Assembly (NCBI RefSeq): GCF_964026535.1
Contig: NZ_OZ032153.1
Span: forward strand, 496,001 to 560,000
DNA from: Candidatus Tisiphia endosymbiont of Sialis lutaria
GTDB taxonomy: Bacteria; Pseudomonadota; Alphaproteobacteria; Rickettsiales; Rickettsiaceae
Direction: 5' to 3'
Length of the DNA: 64,000 nt
Under the pieces are notes generated by a model that did not search any database, was not told the DNA's origin, and saw only the letters and a program-made list of their open reading frames with translations. Every line of letters begins with the position of its first letter. Within the stretch, counting starts at the first letter, position 1. A program made the translations under genes and the position numbers. This document shows positions 27,657 through 35,548 of the stretch, in pieces.

Positions 27657-29639
27657 TTAGTTTATTTCATTAATATGCTTACCTTTAAGTAAGCCTTCCA
27701 CCGTGCTATTTAATCTTTCGGCAAGAAAATGCTCTGTTATACTCTCAAAATTTTTGCTACATTCTATAATGTAATCACGATCATTTGAGTCTATTGCTTC
27801 TTTTAGAGTTTTAATTGCCATATCAATTTTTTCCATTTCATTTTTTGCAAGAAGATTTGGCATCTCTCTAATAGCATTTTCTATATTATAAAGCAAAGAT
27901 TTTGTGTTAATAATTGTTTCTTGTAACAATTTCTTATTATGATCACTAGCCGCATTTTGATAAGCATTTTCTAAAATCTCGGTAATCTCAATTTCATTTA
28001 AACCATAACTTGGTTTTATTTCAATGTTATGTGAGATATTACTATTTTTTTCTAGAGCTGACACTGACAAAATGCCATCTGCATCAATAGAAAATGTTAC
28101 TTCTATCCTAACTCCCCCTGCTTTCATTAGTGGCAATTTTAGTTCAAATTTTGCAAGTGACCGACAATCCTCTACCATTTCTCTCTCCCCCTGTACCACA
28201 TGTAGCTTCATAGAAGTTTGGTTATCCACATAATTGGTAAACTCCTTAGTAACCGATATCGGTATAGGGCTATTACGCAGAATAATTTTTTCAGTAATTC
28301 CTCCATTTAGTTCAATACCAAGTGACAAAGGCACTACATCGATTAATAAGGAATTAATATTTGCAGAAGTTAGGTTCTCTGCTTGCAGAGCCGCACCCCA
28401 TACTACCGCCTTATCTGGGTTAATATCTGAAAAAATAATAGTATTAAATGTTTGCCTTAAACTCTTACTAATTAACGGTATACGAGTTGAACCACCAACC
28501 AGGATAATACCTGAAATATCAGGGGTCTTTGCCTGTTCTAGCGTATCTTTAGTAATAGCTATGGTACGTTCTACTAATGGTGTTATTAACCTCTCAAAAT
28601 TTTCTATATCTAACTCCAACATCTTTTCTTCATATATATAGCTAACCCGATTAGCATTTATCCGTAACAAACTGGTGTCATTGCGAGGAGGGGCGAAGCC
28701 CAAACGAGGCAATCCATTTTTGGTTACTTTTATGGATTGCTTCGTCGCTACTAAAGTATCTCCTCGCAATGACGTTTGTAAATTGGGAGCAATACTAGTC
28801 GGATTATCTATAATACTACATTTATTTTGTACACTAAGTGTTTCTTTAACTTTTTTTGCTAATTTTATTAATTCGTTAGATGCTACTAATTTATATTTAT
28901 CACAAAAATACTTCATCACTAAGTGATCAATATCATCACCGCCTAAAATATTATCTCCGCCAGTGGCAATAACCTGAAGTACGCCGGTTTGCATATTGAG
29001 AATTGATACATCAAAAGTTCCTCCCCCTAAATCATATACTAAATAACACCCTCTGCTTTCTTTATTGAAACCATACGCATAGGCTGCTGCTGTTGGTTCT
29101 GCAATTAACCGTAATACCTCAAATCCAGCAATTTTTGCTGCCAGCATTACTTCTCCTCTAGCAGCATCGTTAAAATGTGCCGGTACAGTTATTACCGCTT
29201 TTTTGACTTCTGAGTTTAATCTTTCAGTAGCTTGTTGCCTTAAATAGAGAAAGATTTGGGCGGCAATTTCCGGAACAGTAATCAATTTTCCAGCAAATTG
29301 CAGCCGTAATATTTCACTATCTAGGTCAATATAATCTTTCACTAAAGCAAAAAGTGTCGGGTTATTTTGTATATCGGATAGTTTCTTACCGAAGAGCCTT
29401 TTTATAGAGCGAAGATTATCGATTATATCATGATTACCCACAATAAAGCTTTCACCATGGAAGGCTATCACTGATGGGATAAGTTCTAAATCTTGATCAT
29501 TTGTGATAATTTGTACCACTTGTTGATTTGACAAAGCAATTAATGAGTTTGTTGTACCGAAATCAATGCCAACGGCTATGTTCTTATCATTTTCTTTATG
29601 CTGGGAAGAGCCAGCCTCACTAATTTCTATTATTTGCAT
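27657..29639 (-). CDS. hscA: Fe-S assembly chaperone HscA, with repeat insert
   Basis: This Hsp70-type ATPase helps transfer clusters from IscU. The ATPase domain is complete: VGIDFGTTNSLIALS, VITVPAHFNDAARG, AEPTAAAYAYGF, YDLGGGTFDVSIL and LVGGSTRIP; the substrate domain has DVVPLSLGIELNGG. Within the ATPase domain (about residues 288-322) a CATTGCGAG-family repeat is translated in frame as a basic peptide containing LVATKQSIKVTKNGLPRL. By alignment to DnaK this falls in lobe IIB, where it may be surface-exposed. The gene overlaps hscB by 10 bases. Confidence 0.95.
   Translation of the reverse strand: MQIIEISEAGSSQHKENDKNIAVGIDFGTTNSLIALSNQQVVQIITNDQDLELIPSVIAFHGESFIVGNHDIIDNLRSIKRLFGKKLSDIQNNPTLFALVKDYIDLDSEILRLQFAGKLITVPEIAAQIFLYLRQQATERLNSEVKKAVITVPAHFNDAARGEVMLAAKIAGFEVLRLIAEPTAAAYAYGFNKESRGCYLVYDLGGGTFDVSILNMQTGVLQVIATGGDNILGGDDIDHLVMKYFCDKYKLVASNELIKLAKKVKETLSVQNKCSIIDNPTSIAPNLQTSLRGDTLVATKQSIKVTKNGLPRLGFAPPRNDTSLLRINANRVSYIYEEKMLELDIENFERLITPLVERTIAITKDTLEQAKTPDISGIILVGGSTRIPLISKSLRQTFNTIIFSDINPDKAVVWGAALQAENLTSANINSLLIDVVPLSLGIELNGGITEKIILRNSPIPISVTKEFTNYVDNQTSMKLHVVQGEREMVEDCRSLAKFELKLPLMKAGGVRIEVTFSIDADGILSVSALEKNSNISHNIEIKPSYGLNEIEITEILENAYQNAASDHNKKLLQETIINTKSLLYNIENAIREMPNLLAKNEMEKIDMAIKTLKEAIDSNDRDYIIECSKNFESITEHFLAERLNSTVEGLLKGKHINEIN
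28675..28779 (-). repeat. CATTGCGAG-family element inserted in hscA
   Basis: The arms GTCATTGCGAGGAG and CTCCTCGCAATGACG enclose GGCAATCCATTTTTGG and GGATTGCTTCGTCGCTACTAAAG. Elsewhere in the window this family sits between genes or at a gene 3' end; here it is fully inside an essential-type gene with the frame kept. Confidence 0.9.
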
Positions 29640-30136
29640 GATTTGATTTTTAGCTGAATATTATTAATTAAGTTTTTAAGATATTTAAATCTTATAGTAC
29701 TATCAACGGCATCTTGCATATTTTGATTTTGGAATGCAGTAGTTAAAGATTTAGTAAGTTGTTGCTTTTCAAGAATCTTGTTATTTAGCATATGTTCTAA
29801 CTTTGTTAAGTCTTCAGTAGTTTCAACAAACTCTAATTCACTCCACACAACATTTAATTGTTCCTTTGAAATACCTTGCCTAACCTTTAGGTCATCCAAA
29901 ACTATATTGTTTAACAAGAGAAGATACTCAGCTCGTGCTAAATCGTCTTTAAGCATTGCATAAGCTTTATTTAGCTCAATAGAGATAGCCAAATTTTTTT
30001 GCTTTTCGGTGTTAGAGTTAGTTCTATCCGGATGATATTTTAACTGCATAGCGAAATATTGACGATCCAGATCAGACAATTCAATATCATATTTTTTTTC
30101 TATGCCTAATAACTCAAAATAATTGTTCATAATCAC
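29630..30136 (-). CDS. hscB: Fe-S assembly co-chaperone HscB
   Basis: A J-domain protein that delivers IscU to HscA. The N-terminal J domain shows YFELLGIEKKYDI and the HPD loop in YHPDRTN; the C-terminal three-helix bundle that binds IscU follows. Length is 168 residues; a second ATG two codons in (MNNYF) could be the real start. It overlaps hscA by 10 bases. Confidence 0.94.
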   Translation of the reverse strand: MIMNNYFELLGIEKKYDIELSDLDRQYFAMQLKYHPDRTNSNTEKQKNLAISIELNKAYAMLKDDLARAEYLLLLNNIVLDDLKVRQGISKEQLNVVWSELEFVETTEDLTKLEHMLNNKILEKQQLTKSLTTAFQNQNMQDAVDSTIRFKYLKNLINNIQLKIKSCK

Positions 30137-30240
30137 TCCTAGCCCTAAATTCTCCTGAATTGACTATATTAGTGGGTTAATAATTGTCAAACCACGTATA
30201 GTTTAGGAGAAGTTGGTGACGTCATTATTTATAACGGCTT
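30137..30240. repeat. RPE-A remnant
   Basis: CTAGCCCTAAATTCTCCTGA with ATTGACTATA at the left and GAGAAGTTGGTGACGTCATT at the right are RPE-A arms, but in the wrong relative order and separated by unique sequence. It appears to be a rearranged or doubly inserted relic in the hscB-tRNA gap. Confidence 0.55.
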
Positions 30241-30331
30241 AGCGATTAAACTATAAAAAATTATATATTAGTTGTAAATGATTATTGATTTTCTGATTAG
30301 GCATTGCAAAAAGTAGCAAATTGTGCCGAAT

Positions 30332-30419
30332 TGGCGGAGAGGAGGGGATTCGAACCCCTGACACGTTACCGTGAACACGCTTTCCAGGCGAGCGCCTTAA
30401 ACCACTCGGCCACCTCTCC
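30332..30419 (-). tRNA. tRNA-Ser (GGA)
   Basis: An 88-nt gene with acceptor stem GGAGAGG/CCTCTCC, D arm GCCGAGTGGTTTAAGGC, an anticodon loop CTGGAAA giving anticodon GGA, a long variable arm as expected for class II tRNAs, T loop GGTTCGAATCC and discriminator G with CCA encoded. The 60-residue ORF across it is spurious. Confidence 0.97.
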
Positions 30420-30464
30420 ATAACTCTATACAAATTCAGCCACAGCTATAAAACTAATAATTTA

Positions 30465-31103
30465 TTACTTCAGAAAATTGTTAGCATAATATTCACAATA
30501 TTCTTTAACTGGGCAAACGGAACAATTGGGTACTCGTGCTTTACAGATATACCTACCAAGTAATATCAGCCAGTGATGAGCATATTGTAACCATTTTGCA
30601 TCAATAATTTCAACTAATTCAAATTCCACTTTTTGGGGGGTATCACTACTTGCCAACCCTAATCTTCTAGAAACTCTGAATACATGTGTATCAACTGCCA
30701 TAGTTGATTTACCAAATAAGCAATTCAATACTACATTGGCAGTTTTTCTTCCAACACCAGGTAATTTAATTAATTCATCAAAATTGTTTGGCACTTTGCT
30801 ATCATACTTATCTATCAAAATACGAGAAAGTGCAACAATATTTTTTGCTTTGGTTATAAATAAACCTATTGATCTTATATAATTTTTTAATCCTTCTTCC
30901 CCGAGTTCTAATATTTTTTCCGGTGTATTATATTCTTTAAACAAAAATCTTGTTGCTTTATTAACCGAAATATCAGTTGCTTGTGCGGATAATACCACAG
31001 CTATTAATAGAGTGAAATTATTAACATATTCTAGTTCTGTTCGGGGATTAGAATTATTCTGGCTTAAAATTTCAAAGATTTTATCAACTATTTGAGCTTG
31101 CAT
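30465..31103 (-). CDS. nth: Endonuclease III
   Basis: This base-excision glycosylase/AP lyase removes oxidised pyrimidines. The helix-hairpin-helix with the catalytic lysine is in [15 protein letters not shown] (K of GRKT), the catalytic aspartate is in [13 protein letters not shown], and the C-terminal [4Fe-4S] loop is C-x6-C-x2-C-x5-C in [17 protein letters not shown]. Length 212 is standard. It lies behind the tRNA on the same strand. Confidence 0.96.
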   Translation of the reverse strand: MQAQIVDKIFEILSQNNSNPRTELEYVNNFTLLIAVVLSAQATDISVNKATRFLFKEYNTPEKILELGEEGLKNYIRSIGLFITKAKNIVALSRILIDKYDSKVPNNFDELIKLPGVGRKTANVVLNCLFGKSTMAVDTHVFRVSRRLGLASSDTPQKVEFELVEIIDAKWLQYAHHWLILLGRYICKARVPNCSVCPVKEYCEYYANNFLK

Positions 31104-31154
31104 AATATAACATTTAAGAGTAAAAAGAAGTCATAATTTTTATCAGGTTTGAGG

Positions 31155-31481
31155 ATGTTAGAGAATAAAAATTTTGATTTTATAAGAAATGAAATTGCTA
31201 ATAACGATGTTGTGTTGTTTATGAAAGGCACTAGTAATTTTCCTCAATGTAATTTTTCTGCTACCGTTGTTTCTATCTTAAAAAAACTTGGTATAGAATT
31301 TCGTGATATTAATGTTTTGACCAGTCTTAGCTTACGTGAGGATATCAAATCCTTCACTGATTGGCCTACCATACCACAGCTTTATATAAAAGGAGAATTT
31401 ATAGGTGGCTGTGATATAGTACGTGAAATGTATGAAAATGGTGATCTTGTTACATTATTAAAAGATAAACATATAATATAA
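31155..31481 (+). CDS. grxD: Monothiol glutaredoxin (Grx4 type) with CNFS active site
   Basis: Monothiol glutaredoxins carry [2Fe-2S] clusters with BolA. The family features are VVLFMKGTSNFPQC, WPTIPQLYIKGEFIGGCDIV and a C-terminal helix. The active site reads CNFS instead of the usual CGFS (Gly to Asn after the cysteine, codon AAT), an unusual change at a cluster-contacting position. I place the start at the ATG of MLENKN behind GGTTTGAGG; the frame could also open at a TTG two codons earlier. An IS110 remnant begins 6 bases after the stop. Confidence 0.92.
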   Translation: MLENKNFDFIRNEIANNDVVLFMKGTSNFPQCNFSATVVSILKKLGIEFRDINVLTSLSLREDIKSFTDWPTIPQLYIKGEFIGGCDIVREMYENGDLVTLLKDKHII

Positions 31482-31486
31482 CTCAT

Positions 31487-32225
31487 GTATGGATCTACCC
31501 AATAATGCAAGAAAAAAAATAATACTTGACAGAAAAAAAGCAAATGCAGTCATGTATTCGACTTGAAGCACAACAAAGTGCTTCAGCCCTGATGGAATTC
31601 GCTAACTTACGAACTTTAACATAATCACCTTAACGGCTTCTTTTGAGCCTGTGAGTTAAACAGTTTTTTCGTAAGCTAAGGTTTGTCTTATTTACCATCA
31701 ATATTATCATCTCTCACATATTCCTTGGTAAGAATTCATTACTTCCTTACTTTATTATTTTATTCCAGCTATGATTTTTTTTTTAATTTAAACCTTAATT
31801 TAATTAAAAAAATCATTTAGCCATCATAAATTAATAATTAATATTAAACTTTTAATAACATACTTTTATTTCACTGTATGATTGATCATTTCGCAATACT
31901 GCGAATACTACTCTTGCTAATTTATTTGCCACTGCTACTACACTAGTATTATAACCTCGTCTCTCTTGCAGCTTGAACATCCAATCTGTAAACCTACTTT
32001 TGTTACCTTCTTCTATTTTATCTAATTTCTTAGTTCTTAATACCCTAGCTGTAAAAACAGAACGAGCTCCATATTTATCTACTGCATGAAGATGAAAAAT
32101 ATTTTTTGCTAAATCTATTCCTATTGTGTTATATTCCATTTTGGGTCTCCCTATTGTTGTTTTAATATATTAAATCTAGAAGAATAACCATTAATATTCA
32201 TTCTGTATATAGGGTAGATCCATAC
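31487..32225 (-). mobile_element. Internally deleted IS110-type element, copy 2
   Basis: The 739-bp element has perfect 14-bp terminal inverted repeats (GTATGGATCTACCC/GGGTAGATCCATAC). The minus strand holds a 95-residue transposase relic and then 365 bases of non-coding DNA to the end. Unlike copy 1 it keeps the whole conserved non-coding region (hairpin GAAGCAC/GTGCTTC; CTGATGGAATTCGCT; stem CTTACGAA/TTCGTAAG; TTATTTACCATCAATATTAT). Confidence 0.88.
31852..32139 (-). pseudogene. IS110 transposase, N-terminus fused to C-terminus by deletion
   Basis: The start MEYNTIGIDLAKNIFHLHAV is the RuvC-like DEDD domain opening of IS110 transposases. After about 20 residues it jumps to the C-terminal region (RFTDWMFKLQERRGYN, VAVANKLARVVFAVL, EIKVCY). 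Roughly 230 residues, including most catalytic residues and the Tnp20 domain, are missing, so it cannot be active. Confidence 0.88.
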
Positions 32226-32230
32226 CATTA

Positions 32231-32413
32231 CCTTACGCATGGTATTTAAAAGTTATATAGAAAATAGCTTGGCGTCATTGCGAGAAGCTACTTTAGTAGC
32301 GACGAAGCAATCTAATGAATGTGGATTGCTTCGACCACGTAGTGGTCTCGCTAATAGCGTTTTGTACTTTTCTAGAATTTTTAAATTGTCATGGGGTTTA
32401 TGCGTAATGTGAG
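32231..32413. repeat. CATTGCGAG-family repeat after the IS110 copy
   Basis: Here the family lies in reverse: CCTTACGCATGG at the left and TTTATGCGTAATGTGAG at the right, with CGTCATTGCGAG inside. The inner right arm is altered (CTCGCTAATAGCG). It is directly next to the IS110 end, as at 11075-11249. Confidence 0.85.
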
Positions 32414-32425
32414 TAAATTAATTAG

Positions 32426-33073
32426 TTATTGCAGACAGCCTCCTAGCCATTTTATTAAGTTATTGGCAAAAATTCTAAAAACTATTCTGCCAAGTATGAT
32501 AATTATTATGGTGATAAGGAAACTATAAATAATATCAGCTGGGTAGTGCATAGCAAGAGTAATACGTGATATCGCCACTAAAATAACAATCAAAATGGCT
32601 ATAATTTTTTGTCTGATTGTTATATATGACCAAATACAGTAGGCAACCAATAATGCTAACCCAGAATGACTGCTTGGAAAACTAGACAAACATCTTTCAA
32701 GTTCAATATTAGCAATTGTTACAAAACTATTAATAGGCAATGAGCAAAATGGTCTAGGTAGATTAACCGAAAACTTAAGTAGAGCATAAATACAACCGAA
32801 TATCGTATAAATTATACCAATCATTACCATTTTATTATATATAGCCCAAAATTTGCTCTGACGATGATTAAAATCTTGAATCTTTTTTAGCTGAGTGTAA
32901 AAATATATACAATATATCAAATAAGCGATAGCAAAGTTGGTAATATTAAAACAATAAGAGATAATTTGTAGAATATAAGCTATTATGCTAAAATGGTTAG
33001 TTATGCCATTGATCCACAAGAATATTTCTTGATTAAGGCCTTGGAAATTATATAAAAGTTCAAACATTTTCAA
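32426..33073 (-). CDS. PAP2-family membrane phosphatase
   Basis: An integral membrane lipid phosphatase of 215 residues with five or six hydrophobic helices and all three PAP2 motifs: KFSVNLPRPF, CLSSFPSSHSG and SRITLAMHYPADI. Family members dephosphorylate undecaprenyl diphosphate, phosphatidate or lipid A. With waaA in the window a cell-envelope role is reasonable, but the substrate cannot be told. Divergent from the MBL gene with a 33-base gap. Confidence 0.9.
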   Translation of the reverse strand: MKMFELLYNFQGLNQEIFLWINGITNHFSIIAYILQIISYCFNITNFAIAYLIYCIYFYTQLKKIQDFNHRQSKFWAIYNKMVMIGIIYTIFGCIYALLKFSVNLPRPFCSLPINSFVTIANIELERCLSSFPSSHSGLALLVAYCIWSYITIRQKIIAILIVILVAISRITLAMHYPADIIYSFLITIIIIILGRIVFRIFANNLIKWLGGCLQ

Positions 33074-33106
33074 TTTTAATTTTATTTGGTTTAAGTAAAT
33101 AATATT

Positions 33107-33853
33107 ATGCTAGAAATAACAGTACTAGGATGTGGATCATCGTTTGGTCTACCGGTAGTTAATTGTGATTGCAGTACATGCACCTCGACTTCAAGTTATA
33201 ATAAAAGAACTAGATCGTCAATATATATGGATGATGGTAATAGTCAAATTCTTGTTGATTTTGGTTTCGACATTAAAGGACAATTACTACGAGAAAAGAT
33301 TAAAAAAGTGGGCAGCGCTATATTAACCCATTATCATGCAGATCATGTTAACGGTATTGATGATCTACGTGTATTTCCATTCTTTCAGAAAAGACCTTTA
33401 GAAATTTTTACTGATAATGCTACAGCATTGAGAACTGAGAATTATCACCAACACTTGTTTGCTCCGGATAGACTGATTGCAAGACCGGTAGATTTTTTTG
33501 CAAAATTTAAAATTAACACTATAGAGGTACAATTTTTTAGACAGCATCATGGTCCTATAGATAGTTTAGGTATTAGAGTGGATGATTTTGTATATTCTAG
33601 TGATGTGGCAGATTTTCCGACAGAATCCAAACCATTCTTAAGAAATATCAAAGTGTGGATATTAGATTGTATGGCATACGAATCTAATGATTGCCATGCA
33701 GGATTAGATAAAATCCTACAGTGGGAATATGAATACAAACCGCAACAAATATTATTAACTAATATGAATCATTTTATTGATTATCACGAGATATCAAAAA
33801 TATTGCCAAGCAATATAAAACCTCTATATGATGGTTACAAATTTATAGTTTAG
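33107..33853 (+). CDS. MBL-fold metallohydrolase, PhnP-like
   Basis: The 248-residue protein has the metal site HYHADH (HxHxDH) and the later ligands in RQHHGPIDS, YSSDVADFP and a final NMNHFIDYHE. The N-terminal LGCGSSFGLPVVNCDCSTC, with closely spaced cysteines, is typical of the PhnP/phosphoribosyl cyclic phosphodiesterase group. The substrate here is unknown. It begins a three-gene operon with the ABC ATPase and the protease. Confidence 0.88.
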   Translation: MLEITVLGCGSSFGLPVVNCDCSTCTSTSSYNKRTRSSIYMDDGNSQILVDFGFDIKGQLLREKIKKVGSAILTHYHADHVNGIDDLRVFPFFQKRPLEIFTDNATALRTENYHQHLFAPDRLIARPVDFFAKFKINTIEVQFFRQHHGPIDSLGIRVDDFVYSSDVADFPTESKPFLRNIKVWILDCMAYESNDCHAGLDKILQWEYEYKPQQILLTNMNHFIDYHEISKILPSNIKPLYDGYKFIV

Positions 33854-33854
33854 T

Positions 33855-34577
33855 ATGATAGTAGTTGATAAGGTTTCAAAAAAATATAGTAAAATTTATG
33901 CTGTTAAAGATGTTAGTCTTGAGTTCAAAAAAAAGGAAACTATAGCGATTATAGGTTCTTCTGGTAGTGGTAAATCCACTTTATTACGAATTATTAATGC
34001 ATTAGAAATACCTACTACTGGACAAGTGTTTATTGATAACAAAAAGTTAACTCAAAAGAATAAAAGGAAGCTTTGCCTTAAAATTGGTATGGTTTTCCAA
34101 TCTTTTAATCTTTTCCCACACTTAAATGTTCAGGATAATTTAATATATGCTCCTGTTAATATTTTGAAAATGCAGCAGATGACTGCCATTTCTAAGGCGG
34201 AGAAATTATTAGAGCAATTTGGTTTAAAACAAAAAGTTACTGCTTTTCCTATCAATCTATCTGGAGGACAAAAACAGCGAGTAGCCATTTGTCGAGCCTT
34301 AATGATGGATCCAGAGGTAATGTTATTTGACGAGCCTACTTCAGCTTTAGACCCTGAAAATATTAAAGATATTATTGAAATTATCTCTTTATTAAAAAGT
34401 CAAATGACGATGATTGTTGTTACTCACCATATCAAATTTGCCAAAGCGATAGCGGATAGGATAATTTTTATGAATCACGGGCAAGTTCTAGCCGATCAGC
34501 CAGCCGCAGAATTTTTTGAAAAGCCAAAATCTCATAGAGCAAGATTATTTTTAGAGAATATAGGTGACTTAATGTGA
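33855..34577 (+). CDS. glnQ: Polar amino-acid ABC transporter ATPase, GlnQ type
   Basis: A 240-residue ABC ATPase with Walker A GSSGSGKST, Q-loop GMVFQSFNLFPH, signature LSGGQKQRVAI, Walker B VMLFDEPTSALDP and switch His in VVTHH. The GlnQ/HisP-like pattern (FNLFPHLNV, NL.YAP) suggests amino-acid import. No permease or binding protein is adjacent. It starts one base after the MBL stop and overlaps the next gene by four bases. Confidence 0.9.
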   Translation: MIVVDKVSKKYSKIYAVKDVSLEFKKKETIAIIGSSGSGKSTLLRIINALEIPTTGQVFIDNKKLTQKNKRKLCLKIGMVFQSFNLFPHLNVQDNLIYAPVNILKMQQMTAISKAEKLLEQFGLKQKVTAFPINLSGGQKQRVAICRALMMDPEVMLFDEPTSALDPENIKDIIEIISLLKSQMTMIVVTHHIKFAKAIADRIIFMNHGQVLADQPAAEFFEKPKSHRARLFLENIGDLM

Positions 34578-35278
34578 GCAATAAGAGTCTTATAAAATTA
34601 ACAATGCTTTTATGTATTAGTACGGTCATTACCTTCTTAATACGTAAATTGGTAGATGCACAATTTCCTGGATTCTCTTGGAGTAGCCAGAAAAGTATAT
34701 CTTGCTTTGTAATGATTTTGATTATTATCAGTATCGTTTATAATTCCTTTAATCAAAAGGGGATAAAGATCGTCTCTATTCAGCTATTAATTTGGGGGCT
34801 AATTTTTTTGATCATAATTATTGGTTACGCTTTCAGATTTGAATTAAATTATACCACACAACGAGTCGTATCCGTACTAATACCATCATATAATTGGGTC
34901 AATAAACAAGGAGAATTAGTGATTAGCCGTAGTAGCGACGGACATTTTTACATTGACATATTGGTAAATGGAGTAAAAATTAAATTTATGATTGATACCG
35001 GAGCAAGTGATGTTGCCCTTACTACTAATGATGCTAAAATGCTAGGGTTTGACTTATCAAAACTACATTACACTAGAATTTACTCGACGGCTAATGGTAC
35101 TAGTACAGCCGCCCCCGTGAAATTAGATAGTGTAGTAATTGATAACAGAGCTTTCTTTAGAAATATTGAAGCTCATATAGGTACTGGTGGTCTCGATATA
35201 TCACTACTAGGTATGTCAGTATTAGAGCGTTTTAAAAGTTTCAGAATAGATCGAGATATGTTAATTTTAAGTTGGTGA
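34574..35278 (+). CDS. Membrane-anchored retropepsin-like aspartic protease (APRc-like)
   Basis: The start is a GTG overlapping the ATPase stop (GTGA). Three hydrophobic helices (about residues 8-24, 33-51, 60-80) are followed by a clan AA protease domain with the single catalytic motif FMIDTGASDVAL and the LLGMSVLERFKSFRID flap-proximal region. This is the architecture of APRc (RC1339) of R. conorii, which dimerises and processes surface adhesins; homology to APRc is strong by recognition. Length 234 matches. Confidence 0.92.
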   Translation: MSNKSLIKLTMLLCISTVITFLIRKLVDAQFPGFSWSSQKSISCFVMILIIISIVYNSFNQKGIKIVSIQLLIWGLIFLIIIIGYAFRFELNYTTQRVVSVLIPSYNWVNKQGELVISRSSDGHFYIDILVNGVKIKFMIDTGASDVALTTNDAKMLGFDLSKLHYTRIYSTANGTSTAAPVKLDSVVIDNRAFFRNIEAHIGTGGLDISLLGMSVLERFKSFRIDRDMLILSW

Positions 35279-35321
35279 AGCTATTCAAAAACTAGGAGAT
35301 TGCAGGCAGTCTCTAGCGATG

Positions 35322-35428
35322 TATAGTTAATTCAGGAGAATTTGGGGCTAGGAACGATGGAGCGACGCCTATAAGTAATAGGCGAGCATTGAGCAACGAC
35401 GTCACCAACTTCTTATCAATTGACTATA
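35322..35428. repeat. RPE-A element, intergenic
   Basis: A full 107-bp copy, TATAGTTAATTCAGGAG to TCTTATCAATTGACTATA. It lies just before the restriction-modification gene; a reading frame that runs out of it into that gene is not likely to be translated. Confidence 0.9.
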
Positions 35429-35548
35429 CACCACAATACTTACAAAAATACGTTAATGAGTTCTGTTTTAGATATAATAACAGAGATAATTACGATATAT
35501 TTAATTTGTTGGTACAACAAGCTTTTTTGTAAAATTGGAATATTCTTT

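Noticed and set aside
30251-30433. 60-residue minus-strand ORF
   Set aside because: It lies across tRNA-Ser(GGA); the peptide is a translation of the tRNA.
35420-35548. N-terminal 43 residues of the restriction-modification frame
   Set aside because: This part begins in an RPE-A arm, is hydrophobic and unlike HsdR N-termini; the ATG at 35549 fits the domain start.
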